NCBI GenBank assembly: GCA_037389465.1
Contig: JAZARR010000179.1
Span: 1 to 64,000, forward strand
Source of the DNA: Baylisascaris procyonis
Taxonomy: Eukaryota; Nematoda; Chromadorea; Rhabditida; Ascarididae
Direction of reading: 5' to 3'
Length of the DNA stretch: 64,000 nt
In this document: piece after piece, positions 38,177-50,225 of the stretch
Layout: each line of letters begins with the position of its first letter
How positions within the stretch are numbered: position 1 is the first letter of the stretch
The notes under the pieces: generated by a model
What the model saw: the letters and a program-made list of their open reading frames with translations, nothing else
The model's database searches: none
What the model was told of the DNA's origin: nothing
Translations under genes and position numbers: made by a program

Positions 38177-41100
38177 TTTCGACGATCACAACGCCAAGTC
38201 GACAATCTTCAGTAACAATTATTATTATTTTTTCTTTATGGAACAAAGCCATCGAAGACAAAGAAACATCACGCAAACCGGAAATGTGGTTTTTTTCAAA
38301 TATCCGCTGGGAAATTTTCGGGTCTCTTTTTAAAGAGACAGCAAATCTTATAAGTAGTGAAATATAGTGGATTTCTCGAGGTAACGGGAGATAATAGGTA
38401 TGGAAAATGGTTAGAATTTTATTTTACCTCTGCATATAATAGCCAACTGGGATTTATAGTTTTTTTCAATGTTCCCCTTACAGTGTCTTTTCTCGCATTT
38501 ATTCGACATCAACAAAACAATAAGCATTTTCAATCTCATTGAAAAAGAACTAAAAAAAATTCAATGAATCAAATAAGTGTGCAAAAGAGCATCATAACAG
38601 GCTAGTGCGATATGCGCTTTTATAATTATACCCATTTGCCAAGCCACTTTCATATATATTGGTCAAAAAAAGAAAAAAAGAATGACCAGAATAATGCTTT
38701 CATATTTTAATTCACCTGACCAATCGATGACCAATGACGGGTTTTTTACGATCCATTTAATGAAAAAAATGACCACTCGGTCAGTGCAGAGCGTATGCAA
38801 ATTTTTCCACACAGTTAAACTTCTATAACTCATTGTGAAATTAATCGATCAACGTGAAATACGCAATAAGAGAAGGTCAATCCGTTTTAGAGGTCACATC
38901 TAGCAAGTTTCGTTGTTCGACCCTCGGTGGTTTCCGAATTGAAGTGACAAAGAGACTAACATAAACGCATAGAAGAGGCCAAATCATTCAACGATTCAAT
39001 GATGAAGACCAAAAGTTATTCGGTCGCAAGATCGCATAATCTACGCGTTAAAACTCTTCACGAAAAGTGATACAGCGGAAATTTCGAAGAAATTAGCAGA
39101 TATTAATTTATCTTCCATTTGTCTGAAATATGTCTGAATTTGTCTGAAATATGTCTGAAATATGTCTGAATTTGTCTGAAATATGCCAAAAAAAAGAAGC
39201 ATAATAAGTCGATCAAGTATTTAGTGACAATTTTTGCGGATTGAAATGAAAATGAAAGATAAATACGTGAAATGCGAATAGCATCAATATGAGCTAAGTA
39301 AGCTCAAAACCGCATAGGAAAATGCGATGATAGAGCAATCGGAAGTAAAGAATAGATTCAAATCTTAGCGATCTTATTGCTTTGCCCAGCGGTATCTATG
39401 CTAGATGTATATAAATATGCAAGGAATACGGTAACGGGGCGTAGAGAAAAACAAATACTATTACGAATTAGATTTTTAACTATCCCTATTGGCCGTTAGG
39501 AATCAAAGTTCTGCTTGGGATGGTTAAATTTGAATAAATTGAATCATTAAAGTTTATTACGAAATATTCTATCACAACAATATGAATGATGTCATTAATT
39601 CATCTTTGAAAGGCAACTATTATAATAAACAATATGTCGACTTCAGTGAATAGCAATATTGCTTATGATGTGACTTTTCGGTCTCTTCGGCGTTGTAGAT
39701 CTGGACGTCTTACTTTTTGGCGTTGTAGGAATCTTACTCGTTATTATTGATGACATTTTCGAGCCCATTTTTTGTGAGTGTTTCTTCTGCCTGCAAACTT
39801 TGGATTCGTTGATAAATTACATTTGTATCATTACCTGTCCAGCGATACTTCAATTGTTTTGGGTTAGAAATACCACATGAGCGGGGATTTATTTTTTCGG
39901 AAATACGACGAAACAGATATAAATAGGCTTAGGACGCTTTGGGAATAAACGGCTGAATTGAAAGCTATATTATCGAGACGAAAACATCATGGAACTAAGA
40001 TCTTAATGATCGATGCCATCATCTATTGCCTATGCCATCATCTCTACGATGAGATGTAAATTTCTTCTCTTGAATACGCTAATTTAGTAGTTAAAATTTG
40101 CAGTAATTTTATTTTAAAATATTATTGCAAATTAATGCAAAATTTATGAATTTATTTAAATAGTAAATAAATAATTAACTCGTTTTTGCATATTATCGTA
40201 TTATTTGAAACGTTTGCAAATAGGCAACAATTGCATCATATTAACGCAACAAATATTTCGTACTATAGTGAAAGAGATATACAAACGAAAAGAAAATATG
40301 AATAGAGAAAAGAGAACTTACGTTTTGGATTTATTTCCTGTTCGTTCATTCTAAAAGATCATTTCAGTTAATAAAAATTAAAATCAATTTGGACAAACAC
40401 AAAACCGATGAGCCTTTTTTTTTTGGAGAAGAACGATGGACGATTTAAACAATGATACCGCTATATTATAAGATGATTATTTCTCGCCTTGGTTGCAGGA
40501 GTAGAAGGACGCTAAGTTGCATCCTTTTTTTCCTTCCTTTCTGATTTATGAGACCTCAGTTTCCTTCCCTCTCCTTCCCTTCCTCGTTGAGCTTTGATGC
40601 AAATAAAATGTCTCAAAGCAGAATCATTGTCAATGCTTTATTGTCACTAACTGCTTTAAAATGAATGATAGTGGGGAAGCTGTGCACTTTCCTGTATCGG
40701 CCATCGTTTCGAATGCAAACCTCTAAAAACACAAAGGAATATTTCATCATATATCTTAAGACTAACCTCTTTGAGCAGCCTTAAATCACTAAGATGTTGG
40801 CACCACGTATTCCAACCGATCCAACGTCTATTTAGTGAACATCGAACTGCAAAGCAGAACTCTTTTTACTAACATTCTATTTGCGTAACTCACATCGGAT
40901 GTTTTCCTGTTTTGCTCTTCCCACGGGCAAAGGCTACATTCGGAATATATGCATATATTCTTCAACAGTACATGTAATAATTACGGTCGTTCATCAATGG
41001 AATTGATGCGGTACTTCAGTGTGTACAAATCACAGCTCTCTAAATAATTTTTGCATAATATTTTCAAATCCCAAATGAGATTTATATGGAGGGAGGGGAT

Positions 41101-42219
41101 AAGTGTGAAGGAAGGATAAGGAAGGATGGACGCGAAATACTTCATTAATCAATTGAATAGATCAGTTGAAAAATTTTCAAGGACTCTACGAAAATTAGCC
41201 GAAATAATTTATTCGACTTCTTTCGAGTAATACTTATAGTTAATTTTTCATCATTATCAAAATAACTTCATACGAATATTTTTGCATTAAATTAGGAAAG
41301 AAATACAATTGGAGTCGATTTATTAAGAGCAAGGATATGAAAGGATTTTCTAGGTTTCATTGAATAATCGTTTATCTAACCTCTACTTTCATCGATGGAT
41401 TGTGCCGTATATTCGAGGCATACACGTAATTTTTCATAAGGCATTGTATGATTGAAAAGTGATGCAGGCTCAATAGTCCAACTAAATAATGGTGCTAAAT
41501 AGATGAAGAGTCGATCCTTTCTTGGTCTATAAAGGTAATCGTTGTGTCCTTCTCTAAGTAGAGATATGACATTGTAATCTTAAGAAAGTATAACTCGAAA
41601 CTGATCCATCTATACGACGATCGTCTAATTTTGCTACTTAACAATCTTAATAGTAACTGCAATATGTAATAATCTTTACAGAACTTATCACTATACTTCA
41701 TCGATCATTCCTGTTTATAAATTCATTAAAATAATTTTACAAAATTTGAAGTCTTAAGAGATATTATATATAAATCCATCACTTCAAAAAAACCTATTTC
41801 CCTCCTTGTCCCCTTTAGATATACAAACGAATAACTCTTCTCGCCCAGATTTAGCGTAGTAATCTGCATAACTCTATTAGAAGCCGTATATGATGTTGGG
41901 CCATTGATGAAAATAGTTATTAGTTATTAGAATAGAGCTTCAAGAACCACTATCGTATATTCTTTGTTGCTATTGATTAGTGGCTATACCCCTATAAATC
42001 TCGTTCACTTTGTATACCAAAATTAGGATGATTAGCCGATTAAGGCTAATCGACCTTATTGGAGGGTTGATAGAGATGACAGGAAGAAGCCCAGTTCAGT
42101 GTGCATATGAGAGTGAATTGAATAGCAAGATATGATTCCTTGTTGATCAAAAATCTTAATTTTCCACTTTAAAACGTAAGATGACGTCAAAATTAAACTT
42201 GGAATTCCAACTTGAATGT
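38177..42219. other. ~4 kb without a recognisable gene
   Basis: AT-rich DNA with only short frames lacking motifs. It contains an imperfect tandem repeat of TGTCTGAAAT-like units at 39118-39186 (listed separately). The stretch lies between the beginning of the propeller gene and the end of the MSP gene, both on the minus strand, so it should contain the propeller promoter and MSP 3' UTR. Confidence 0.5.
39118..39186. repeat. Short tandem repeat, 10-11-bp TGTCTGAA(A)T unit
   Basis: Six to seven head-to-tail units alternate between TGTCTGAATT and TGTCTGAAATA. There is no coding context. Confidence 0.85.
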
Positions 42220-43439
42220 TTAGTCCTTTTTGGAAGAATTTCCCCGATCACTGCATAGTTCGAAATAATCTCGGAAATGATGTTGCTTATTATGAGCAAA
42301 TTTGAGATGTTTTTTAAATAAATCTGAATGAACTAACAATTCTGTGCGTTGAATATTCGGATATTCATCATCCACTTTAAAACATTTTGTTGGCCTTCTG
42401 AAGACCGTTATTGATACCGAATTACGTGTACGCACATGAGGTAATGCGAATAGACGACGACCGAGTACAACACCAAAAACCTTTAATATGGAACTGTCGT
42501 AATATGATGCTTAACCATTAATTAACAAATTACAGGTAAAGGACAGGTGTTGAAAAGGTAGTACATTAGTCAATTCTCAAGAATCATTTTTCAACGATTA
42601 TTTAGTTGTACTGTTATGTTCATTTGTTTAGGGTGCGATAAAATGACTCAAATTCATTTACATATTTTATACTGTTAGATCGATTCAATCTTAATGTTCC
42701 TTTCTTTCTTTTTCGATGAAAAAATCGATTACCTGCGAAACGAAATATGCATAATTATCGCTGGTGTGTATTTTGAATGCGAATGCATGTTCACCATGAT
42801 TGATCAACATAAACGATTGCGATTGAGGCGGTCTATCCATCTTAAAAATAAAGCATAAGTTTTTTTTAAAGTTTCTTTTATAAATAAATAAATATAAATA
42901 TATAAATATATAAATATATAAATATAAATATAAATATAAATATAAATATAAATATAAATATAAATAAGTTATTCATTTTGTTGTTAATCATATCCTCGTG
43001 AACAATAGACTCGAGTGCTGTATTTTTTCCCAATTGTCGAGAGTACACTCTTTTTTACTTCTGAGATCCAATTCGAGTAAGCAATATGTAAACATTGAGC
43101 ATCTTAGGTGAATATTCAACTGCTTCAACGTTAGCGTAATTTTTCTGCAAATTTCGTGATATTTTTTGAATTTCTCTGACCACTTGAAGGATTCGTCACT
43201 GACCGCTGACCACTTCGTTGATATACCCTCTCCAAATCAACTAACACTTCATACAAATTTTAATCAATGCCGTATTTTGCGTATCTAAGAAGTCACAAAA
43301 CTTATTACCTTACCTGCTTCCCGTAGATGAGCCAATTCTTATCAATTGATGCCACTATTCTCGGCTCAATTAACTCCACATCGGGATCTTCGTTTGTCCA
43401 TATGAAGTGATCGTTACTCATAAAAGCCACCTTATCCAT
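42220..43439 (-). CDS. Major sperm protein (MSP) domain protein
   Basis: Three exons, all phase 0: 43439-43314, 42840-42733, 42480-42220 (stop TAA 42222-42220), giving 164 residues, slightly longer than the ~126-residue MSP family norm. Donors are CAG|GTAAGG and CAG|GTAATC, acceptors TTTTTAAG and TTAAAG. The middle exon carries the family core: SFMLINHGEHAFAFKIHTSD, then NYAYFVSQ. The third continues VFGVVLGRRLFALPHVRTRN, then SVSITVFRRP, as expected for the V.P....S..V.V.R strands of the immunoglobulin-like MSP/VAP fold. Worm MSP-domain proteins form sperm cytoskeletal filaments, act as signals or sit at ER contact sites; this divergent member cannot be assigned among them. The start is chosen as the ATG at 43439, eleven bases after an acceptor; a second in-frame ATG lies at 43421. 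Confidence 0.82.
42885..42966. repeat. (AAATAT/AAATATA)n simple repeat in an MSP-gene intron
   Basis: Tandem TAAATATA/TAAATA units fill the region just upstream (minus sense) of exon 42840-42733. Confidence 0.9.
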
Positions 43440-43452
43440 ATCATATAAAACT
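43440..43452 (-). promoter_or_regulatory. Acceptor 11 bases before the MSP-gene ATG (possible trans-splice site)
   Basis: On the minus strand CAACTTCAG ends at 43451, followed by 11 bases and the ATG at 43439. There is no in-frame upstream exon with a matching phase, so spliced-leader addition is a reasonable reading but not demonstrated. Confidence 0.4.
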
Positions 43453-43931
43453 GAAGTTGACGCTTGTTTAGTTTAGCCATCGGAAGCATTTGCTTTCTTT
43501 ATGCATTACATTAGTATTAAAGGAAATTACTTCAGAATCTCGCTAACGTCTTCTCATGCATCACTGATCATATATGTATTCATCAAAAAAGGCAGCAAGT
43601 AAAAAATCACCAGTCTTGCTGGCTATGCTTTGATTCGCTTCATCAAAACTTGATTCACAAATTTTAAGCATTATTCAATTGTCCTTAGCGCTCCTTGAAA
43701 GTGAACGCGTGATGATACAACTGGTTGTACTGTATGTGGTATCAGCGTTCCAGCATACTGTATCTCTTGACTACAGTATCAGAATTGACACGAATTAATT
43801 GGAGCATAAGTATTTAACAAACTATTTCAGTTGTATGTCACCTACTTTGGCTCTAGGCAGGCATTACTGTTGCATCTTCTGGCTGTGTTATTAAATGGAG
43901 TGTGGTTAAAATTTCTCAAATGCAAACTCAC

Positions 43932-44004
43932 TTGGCCAATGAAGAGATCCGTCCAGATACGACCAATTTAGATCGGTGCTTTAAAGCAATAACTCTATCC
44001 ACAT
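43932..44004 (-). CDS. Candidate orphan exon
   Basis: Between an acceptor (ATATCCAG, minus strand) and a strong donor (AA|GTGAGT) lies an open 73-base segment reading VDRVIALKHRSKLVVSGRIS. Its look is exonic, but its end phase does not fit the MSP gene downstream and no partner exon was found upstream. It may belong to an unrecognised small gene or be chance. Confidence 0.3.
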
Positions 44005-44123
44005 CTGGATATTGTAAGAACCATCCATTTATGCAAAAAAATTATATTTTTTATAATTCAATGCAAATCATTTGAAAAGTGCTCATTTAAAATGAAAATT
44101 TCTCTCTTTTGTATTTTAATCGG

Positions 44124-44127
<4 letters not shown>

Positions 44128-44198
<71 letters not shown>
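44128..44198. repeat. (TA)n microsatellite between the MSP and SH2 genes
   Basis: About 35 uninterrupted TA units lie in the divergent intergenic region between the minus-strand MSP gene and the plus-strand SH2 gene. Confidence 0.97.
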
Positions 44199-44201
<3 letters not shown>

Positions 44202-44648
44202 TATATTAGTGCTATGATATTTGCGATTCAATAGTATTGTAGGCCAAATTGTTCGAAAATGAAAAATATAAGCAGAACAAATTTTACTAAGTCATAATAA
44301 AGTGTGGATCATTCCTCCCATCTAAAAGTATTGCAGTTTGAAAGTACAGTGACGATCAACTTCTTCGGCGTATTTTTCCACTTATTTTTCAATAATGGCA
44401 ATATTTTCGATATTATTTAAGCGGAGAGTACTGATATGCTATATGCCCCAGACTATAGAGAAATTTCGATTACCATTGAATATGAATTCTAACAAATTGA
44501 TGCAAATTTTTCTAAGCATTTTAAAATTTAAATATTTCGATAAAAGTTCTGCAAATTAAAAATTTCCACCTTAGAAATATTTCTAAAATCAATGAAAATA
44601 GTTATAGGAATCATTGTCAATCATTGCCGCATGCGTTAGTGATCGCAA

Positions 44649-46516
44649 ATGGCTGGATGGATGAGATACTCTGACAGTAGTATTAGCACTACTAGCTCGA
44701 GTAGTATATCATCGTTGTCGTCTCGATCTAATCGAAAATCAAGAACGGAATCACGCTCTGTAAGTGTGGGATTTTCTTTCTTATATTTATATTCGCTAAT
44801 TGTCGAATCAACGAGTTGTTACATAATTTCATAGTTAACAATTCCCATGGGCATCGAACGGGGAATCCAGAATAAATTGACGATTTTAACTTTTGCATTT
44901 TATAGCGTCAGATAGACTGAAATTATAGTCGATGAATATTGAAGTATGCAAAAAAAGCGCTGTATGATTCCAAATATAAGAACAGACACACAGATTTCGA
45001 CATTTTCTCTTAGAAAACAGATAATCGGGAAGAGGACGGAGGGTGAAGGAAGGAGCGACGGAGGCTGAGGTGAATGAGAGGACGATGGAAGAAAAGCGGA
45101 GCTGGCATGTTTATTCACTTGAAAACAATACTTGACAATTGACAGGTGATCTCACTTTTGTTAAGGAATTTTTTTTTTTCAGCATATATTGATACATTCA
45201 CAATATTTATTGCAATGAATTAATAGGTTTTCAGGTGGATTCGGATTCAGATTCTCCACCAAGTTATGCAGTAGTGGAAGATAGATATGGTAATCTCATC
45301 AGTAAATCTCTTAATGTAGGTCTTTTGGCCCGAATATTTATTCTATATGAGAAATTTTCGACGGAGAATATCAAATAAAACGATATAATATAATAAATGA
45401 TCCCCCGATCCATTAATACGCAACTAAATGAGACGACAAAGATGTGAAAATGATACAATGAAGTATGTGGGAAAATTTTCAAAAAAAAGAAAAAAATTTT
45501 CAACCTCATAATTCAAAATTTCTAATATTGATAAAATATTTGGCAAATTTCATTGTAAAAATTTAAACGGTTCATTTTTCTCTGAAAAAAAATTTCAAAT
45601 GTTTCAATGAATTGATTTTTTCTCTTTAAAAATCGTTGAGGATTGAAAAAATTCAATAGATTTTTTTAGTGAGATTAATTTTTTGAACAAAAAAAAATGC
45701 ATCCGGAAAGTATTAACGGATTCAATCAATTTAATTTATTTTTTTATCGTTTTATAGAAAAAATAGTTTTTAAGATGAATTCACTTATTCTTATGTTCAT
45801 CTTCTTGTGCATTTGAATCCTATGAAGCTTGATTTAGAAGGTCATTCACCTATAGGAAGAAAAAAAAATACAAGCTATGCACATATTCATACACAATTCG
45901 GCAATTAACGAAAAACGATTATTATATAATCACTGGTAATCGGCTATTAAAAAAAAGGATAAATTTTTTTTTAAAGGTTATATGGCCTCAACGACCGGAA
46001 AAAGGTCGTTATTCACTCGATGAATATAAGAAGAGAAAAGCACATGAGAAAGAGTTACAACGGAAAAAAGAGCGTTCGGCAAAAAAACGAGCACAAGAAC
46101 GACGAAAAAACGATAAAATGTTCGACTTTTTTCCATTCGTATAAAATCATAAGATCTATAATTTTTTTACTCATTTATTTCTACAATATTAGTAATTTTT
46201 CCATCAATTCAATTTTACCTTCTTTCAGTATGAATTTTCATATGCATTTGTAACCTTTGAATGAGGCATTCTATAGGTGTGTGTTTATATGCGTCTATTT
46301 ATTCCGTAATTTTACCTGGAGAAACGATTAAAACTTTGCCTGTAAGACCTGATAGGTATAATTTACCTCGTAGGAAGATTTACCATTGTACAATTTTTTA
46401 CCTTTATTTATCAATTTTGAAAGATTGTTACGTAAGGTTGTTTATTATGCAATATTGAATGGAAAGTACTGTATAAGGTTGTATGGTAATTTATGCTGTG
46501 AATTTTTGTGATGTCT

Positions 46517-46596
<80 letters not shown>

Positions 46597-48086
46597 AATT
46601 TCAATATTTATTTAAATACAAAAATAAATATTGAAATTTGCATATATGATTTGCAGAAAGGCAATAAAAGGTGACGAAAATATTCGACGTAAATTGTCCA
46701 ATATGTTCTTGGAAGGTGATCAGAGAAGTGAAAAATTTGAACCTTCAATATCAAAATTTGTTGGCGTTATGGCTTATTCACAACTAAGAAATCTTCTACG
46801 TCCCACTGAATTTCGTCTCTATTATGCGTGCCCTGAAACAATATCAAGTCTTGCAGAGGTAAATTTAGTATAAATAATCGCATCGGTTAAGAAAATATTA
46901 TTGCCATCGTAATCAACAACTAATGACATCCAATTTATAATCTATAAGCACTCTTAGAAAGTTGAAGAGTTATCCCTTAGGGTAAATACTATACACATCC
47001 ACTTGAAATCGTATTCGGGTGCTTACAACGGTTAAGGATCGATATCAGTAGTGTTGTGGTTTTTTACTGCCTTAATGGTGAAAGCGATATAGAACGGTAG
47101 TGATCCAATGAAAATTATTTTATTTTCAAGCTTAAAACCAAAAGGTGACTATCAAACCACCTTTTAAAAACACACTGGACAACGGGTTGAGGTATTTAAG
47201 GTAAAATGAGAAAACGCCAAAGTAGAAGATCCTTATAAACTCTCACCTGATCCCCCTCGATAATACTAACCAGGATTGACGGGTGCAAATCACAATGCGG
47301 GTATTATAACAATTGTCTTGTGAAGGTGTTTGTGTGATCAATGGAACTGATATCATATGGAAGCATACGTGACCCGAAAATGGCAAAGCAACCCCTTTCA
47401 AATTAAATTTAAATGAAAATTGAAATTGAAAAATTAAAAACCTAAAAATAACTGCCATCCAACCTCGTCTATCATCAACGATCATATCGTCTATAAAGAA
47501 AATTCTGGAAAAATTGTTAAAATAGTTGAGAAATTAAAGGTACCGATACGAATGCCATTGAAATTGGTCTATATGAGTTCATCTGGAAAACTCTATCAAT
47601 TCGGTTTTAATGAAACACTATCAAGAAAAGGCTCAATGCGTTGGCAACTCGATCTTGGTCCCTTCAATATACACAAACAACCAATGTATCGACTTTCACT
47701 CTTCTCTGCTATTTTCATCTTTCATTTTTATACACTCTAATTATTTCATTTTAGAACTCGTTTTATTAAATAAATCGATATTAGGTCTTTAAATTCATTG
47801 TCTGTTGGAGTCTGTCTGCATATACGTCGGCATATATGCATACGCGCATATATGTAACGTCCGCCTCAATGAAATATTTCAAGATCAAGACTTAAAGAAA
47901 TGAGCTGATGTCGAACCCTTTTGAACGATAGCTTCAATTCAATTGTAAGCAACTAGCAATAAAATAAATTAATCAAATTATTTCAGATTTAAATCATTGC
48001 AAGCACTTATTAAATATTATGAATCCCATGCGAATATTCGCCAACAAAGCGGAAGCATCGAAATTTTTCCCGTTGATGAAAAATAA
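44649..48086 (+). CDS. Ser-rich/basic protein with a divergent C-terminal SH2 domain
   Basis: Exons: 44649-44759, 45235-45315, 45977-46138, [a possible 21-base exon 46229-46249], 46661-46858 (or from 46657), 47540-47685, 47987-48086 (stop TAA 48084-48086). Donors include TCT|GTAAGT, AAT|GTAGGT, GAG|GTAAAT and AT|GTATCG. The N-terminus is Ser-rich (SSSSISSLSSRS), followed by a very basic Lys/Arg/Glu segment (YKKRKAHEKELQRKKERSAK). The last three exons resemble an SH2 domain: FVGVMAYSQLRNLLRPTEFR (alphaA and betaB), KLYQFGFNETLSRKG, then FKSLQALIKYYESH, the classic C-terminal helix 'F.SL..LI.YY'. The betaB Arg of FLVRES appears to be replaced by Tyr (EFRLYYA), so phosphotyrosine binding is doubtful. 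SH2 families are expanded in worms; I do not know a specific ortholog. The junction between 46138 and 46661 is unproven. Confidence 0.7.
46519..46593. repeat. (TA)n microsatellite in an intron of the SH2 gene
   Basis: About 37 TA units lie between exon 45977-46138 and the SH2 exon. Confidence 0.97.
46608..46646. repeat. Inverted repeat beside the (TA)n tract
   Basis: Around 46591-46608 the sequence reads ATGCAAATTTCAATATTTAT and at 46625-46646 its reverse complement ATAAATATTGAAATTTGCAT, separated by ~15 bases. A long stem could form immediately before the acceptor of the SH2 exon (TTTGCAG, 46656). Confidence 0.75.
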
Positions 48087-49796
48087 TCACTTAGAAATAT
48101 CTTTCTATCTTTCAAATTCTCTCATAATTTCCTCTCATCGATGTTGTTTTGATTCATTCGAATCTCTATGGATCAGGTTCACATTTATAGTGATATGTTT
48201 AAATAATATTTATTAATACTATCGCTTTAATAAGCAAATTGTTTCGACTCATTGCTGTATTCTTCCCAATAGCAACTCAAAAAAAAGAATTAAGGATATT
48301 CAACAAATTGAATAACCAATTATCCACCAATCATCATCATGGATTAATAAATTTGTATGTATAGACAAGGCGATGTGCAGTTGGTTAACAACGACAATCA
48401 TATCAGCTACCAGTATATTATTGTTGCACATTATTGCTTCCTCGTATAAGATTGCTGAAAATCCTTTGGAATGGATGGAACATCCATAAGCATTCAATAC
48501 TGCGATTTTTTTCCTCTAGAATACTGCCACATTCATGTCGAAATGGATGGAGGGAGGAGGAAGACGGTGGAAGAGGAGGAGGGGGGACGACTCAATATAA
48601 TAACTAAGACCATTTTAGCAAATTCTTGTTGAAAGTAAAAGAACGGCTGCATAATTCATTAAATATCCACTAGCGTATAATGTTCAATATTAAAAAATAA
48701 AAATAAAATTAAAAAAATAAATAAAAATTGCGTGTGCATTTATTTTCGCATGCACATTCCTATATTTAAAAAAATAAAATGAAGAAATAAAGAACAATCT
48801 GATGGAGAGTTTTTATTATTATACATGCTGAATAAGTATTTAAGAAAAAATAAAAAATAAAAATCAACAAAGCATATCCGCACATGAAATTTCGAGAACT
48901 ATATGAAGTCAAACATATATTATTGAAGAAAAAATAAAAATAAAAATAAATAAATAAATAAATAAATCCATTAATCAACGCTTATATATAACGAAAGTAA
49001 ATAATGAGGACTCCATCGTTCTTCCCCATGATTCGATATACAAGAAAGATGAACATAGAATTGGACTATATTTTATATTCGCTTAGAAATTGCATAGTAA
49101 ATTATGCAACTGGATCACGAAGCTTGCTACCGCAAATGAAAAGCTCATCCTCCAAATCGTCATCGCTAAAATATGTTGTCGTTTCAAGTTTGAAAGCATA
49201 CCCTCTCTGTTTTAATGAATATCAGGCATTTCCATAATTCAATTATATTCAGGTAAAGAATATAATTACTCAAGCGGTTTCAAAAAATGCACACTGTTCA
49301 CCATTGCTATGAATGAATTTTTTAAAAAATTGTTGTAAGTTTTCAGCGTATTGTTTCCGGTTCCACATTGCAAAATAAGATAAGCTATCTCTCTTCGCAA
49401 AAGTGATATTCAAAAATTCCAACTAGCCGCTGGATTCGATTATGCGGCCCTCATAGCAGCAGCCTAAAGCTAAAGTTTTCTGAAGTAACAACCTATGGTT
49501 TGGTTTTTTTTGGAGGTGGTAGGGGTAGACGGAAGGTTGAATTAGAAGAAGAATAAGGTAAGTCAGCAAAACATCAATGAAAATAAAGTGAAATTTCCAA
49601 TAGAGCTTCCAAACCAATCATCACGCCTATAATCAACGGAAAATGAAGTAAGACCGTCGCATAATTTTCGAGGTCTTTGGCGAAAAAAAGAATACTAAAC
49701 GAACAAAAACAACCCTACCTTTCTGATAGTCCAGCGCATAATACGCACTCCTCAAATTTCAGCTACTCCGATGCTCAAATAGAAGCCACAGCCGTG
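48087..49796. other. Intergenic; one candidate minus-strand terminal exon at 49102-49206
   Basis: Mostly AT-rich DNA with a purine-rich patch at 48537-48590 and (AAAT)n near 48930-48966. On the minus strand, acceptor AAAACAG at 49207 is followed by an open 35-codon segment, RGYAFKLETTTYFSDDDLED, then ELFICGSKLRDPVA and TAA (49104-49102). It looks like a C-terminal exon, but no in-phase partner upstream was found. A further 32-codon frame (49368-49270) beginning MWNRKQYAENLQQFFKKF is not phase-compatible with it. Confidence 0.35.
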
Positions 49797-50115
49797 GCCG
49801 TGTAGCCTAGTGGGTAAGCCATCCCACCCCTAATCAAAAGGTTGCAGGTTCGGTCCCCTGCCTCGGCCCGGAGTTTTGTAAGATTTCTGACATTTCGTGC
49901 TCGATTCTCAAACAATTTCCAAACCTCCCCACTCGCGGAAAGCTTAGTCCATACAAGAATGTATAAGCCGTCCGACCTCCAATCAAAAGGTTACAGGTTC
50001 GGTCCCCTGACTCGGCCGGCAGTTTTGTAAGATTTGTGAGATTTCGTGCTCGATTCTCAATTAGACTTGTAAACCCTTCTAGTCATGGAGAGTTTAGTCC
50101 CTTCAAGATTTGTGG
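49797..50115 (+). repeat. SINE-like dimer (plus), 149-bp period
   Basis: The first monomer has an A box-like TAGCCTAGTGGG (around 49804-49815) and B box GGTTCGGTCCC at 49847-49857. The second starts after the A box and repeats the B box at 49996-50006, 149 bases later. Both share the tail GGAGTTTTGTAAGATTT and the CGTGCTCGATTCTCAA segment. Confidence 0.8.
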
Positions 50116-50117
50116 GC

Positions 50118-50225
50118 TAAAGCAGTTTAACGGATAAAGTGCAGTGGGTTGCATTGAATTAAATTGAACCTATCAAATAGCACTCAGGTACGACCCCTGC
50201 TTGGGTCAAAAGGGGCCTCAGGAGG
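50118..50225 (+). repeat. Second SINE-like family, plus copy
   Basis: It reads GTGGGCTAAAGCAGTTTAAC and, ~60 bases on, a degenerate B box GGTACGACCCCTGC (around 50188). It is the inverted counterpart of 30870-31010. Confidence 0.65.

Noticed and set aside
46261..46458. Plus-strand frame reading SVILPGETIKTLP before a GTAAGA donor
   Set aside because: Tempting as an SH2-gene exon, but its entry phase does not match the preceding exon and no other acceptor is available.
49797..50010. tRNA gene
   Set aside because: A and B boxes are present, but no acceptor stem or anticodon arm can be formed and the unit is repeated with a long non-tRNA tail; it is SINE-like.
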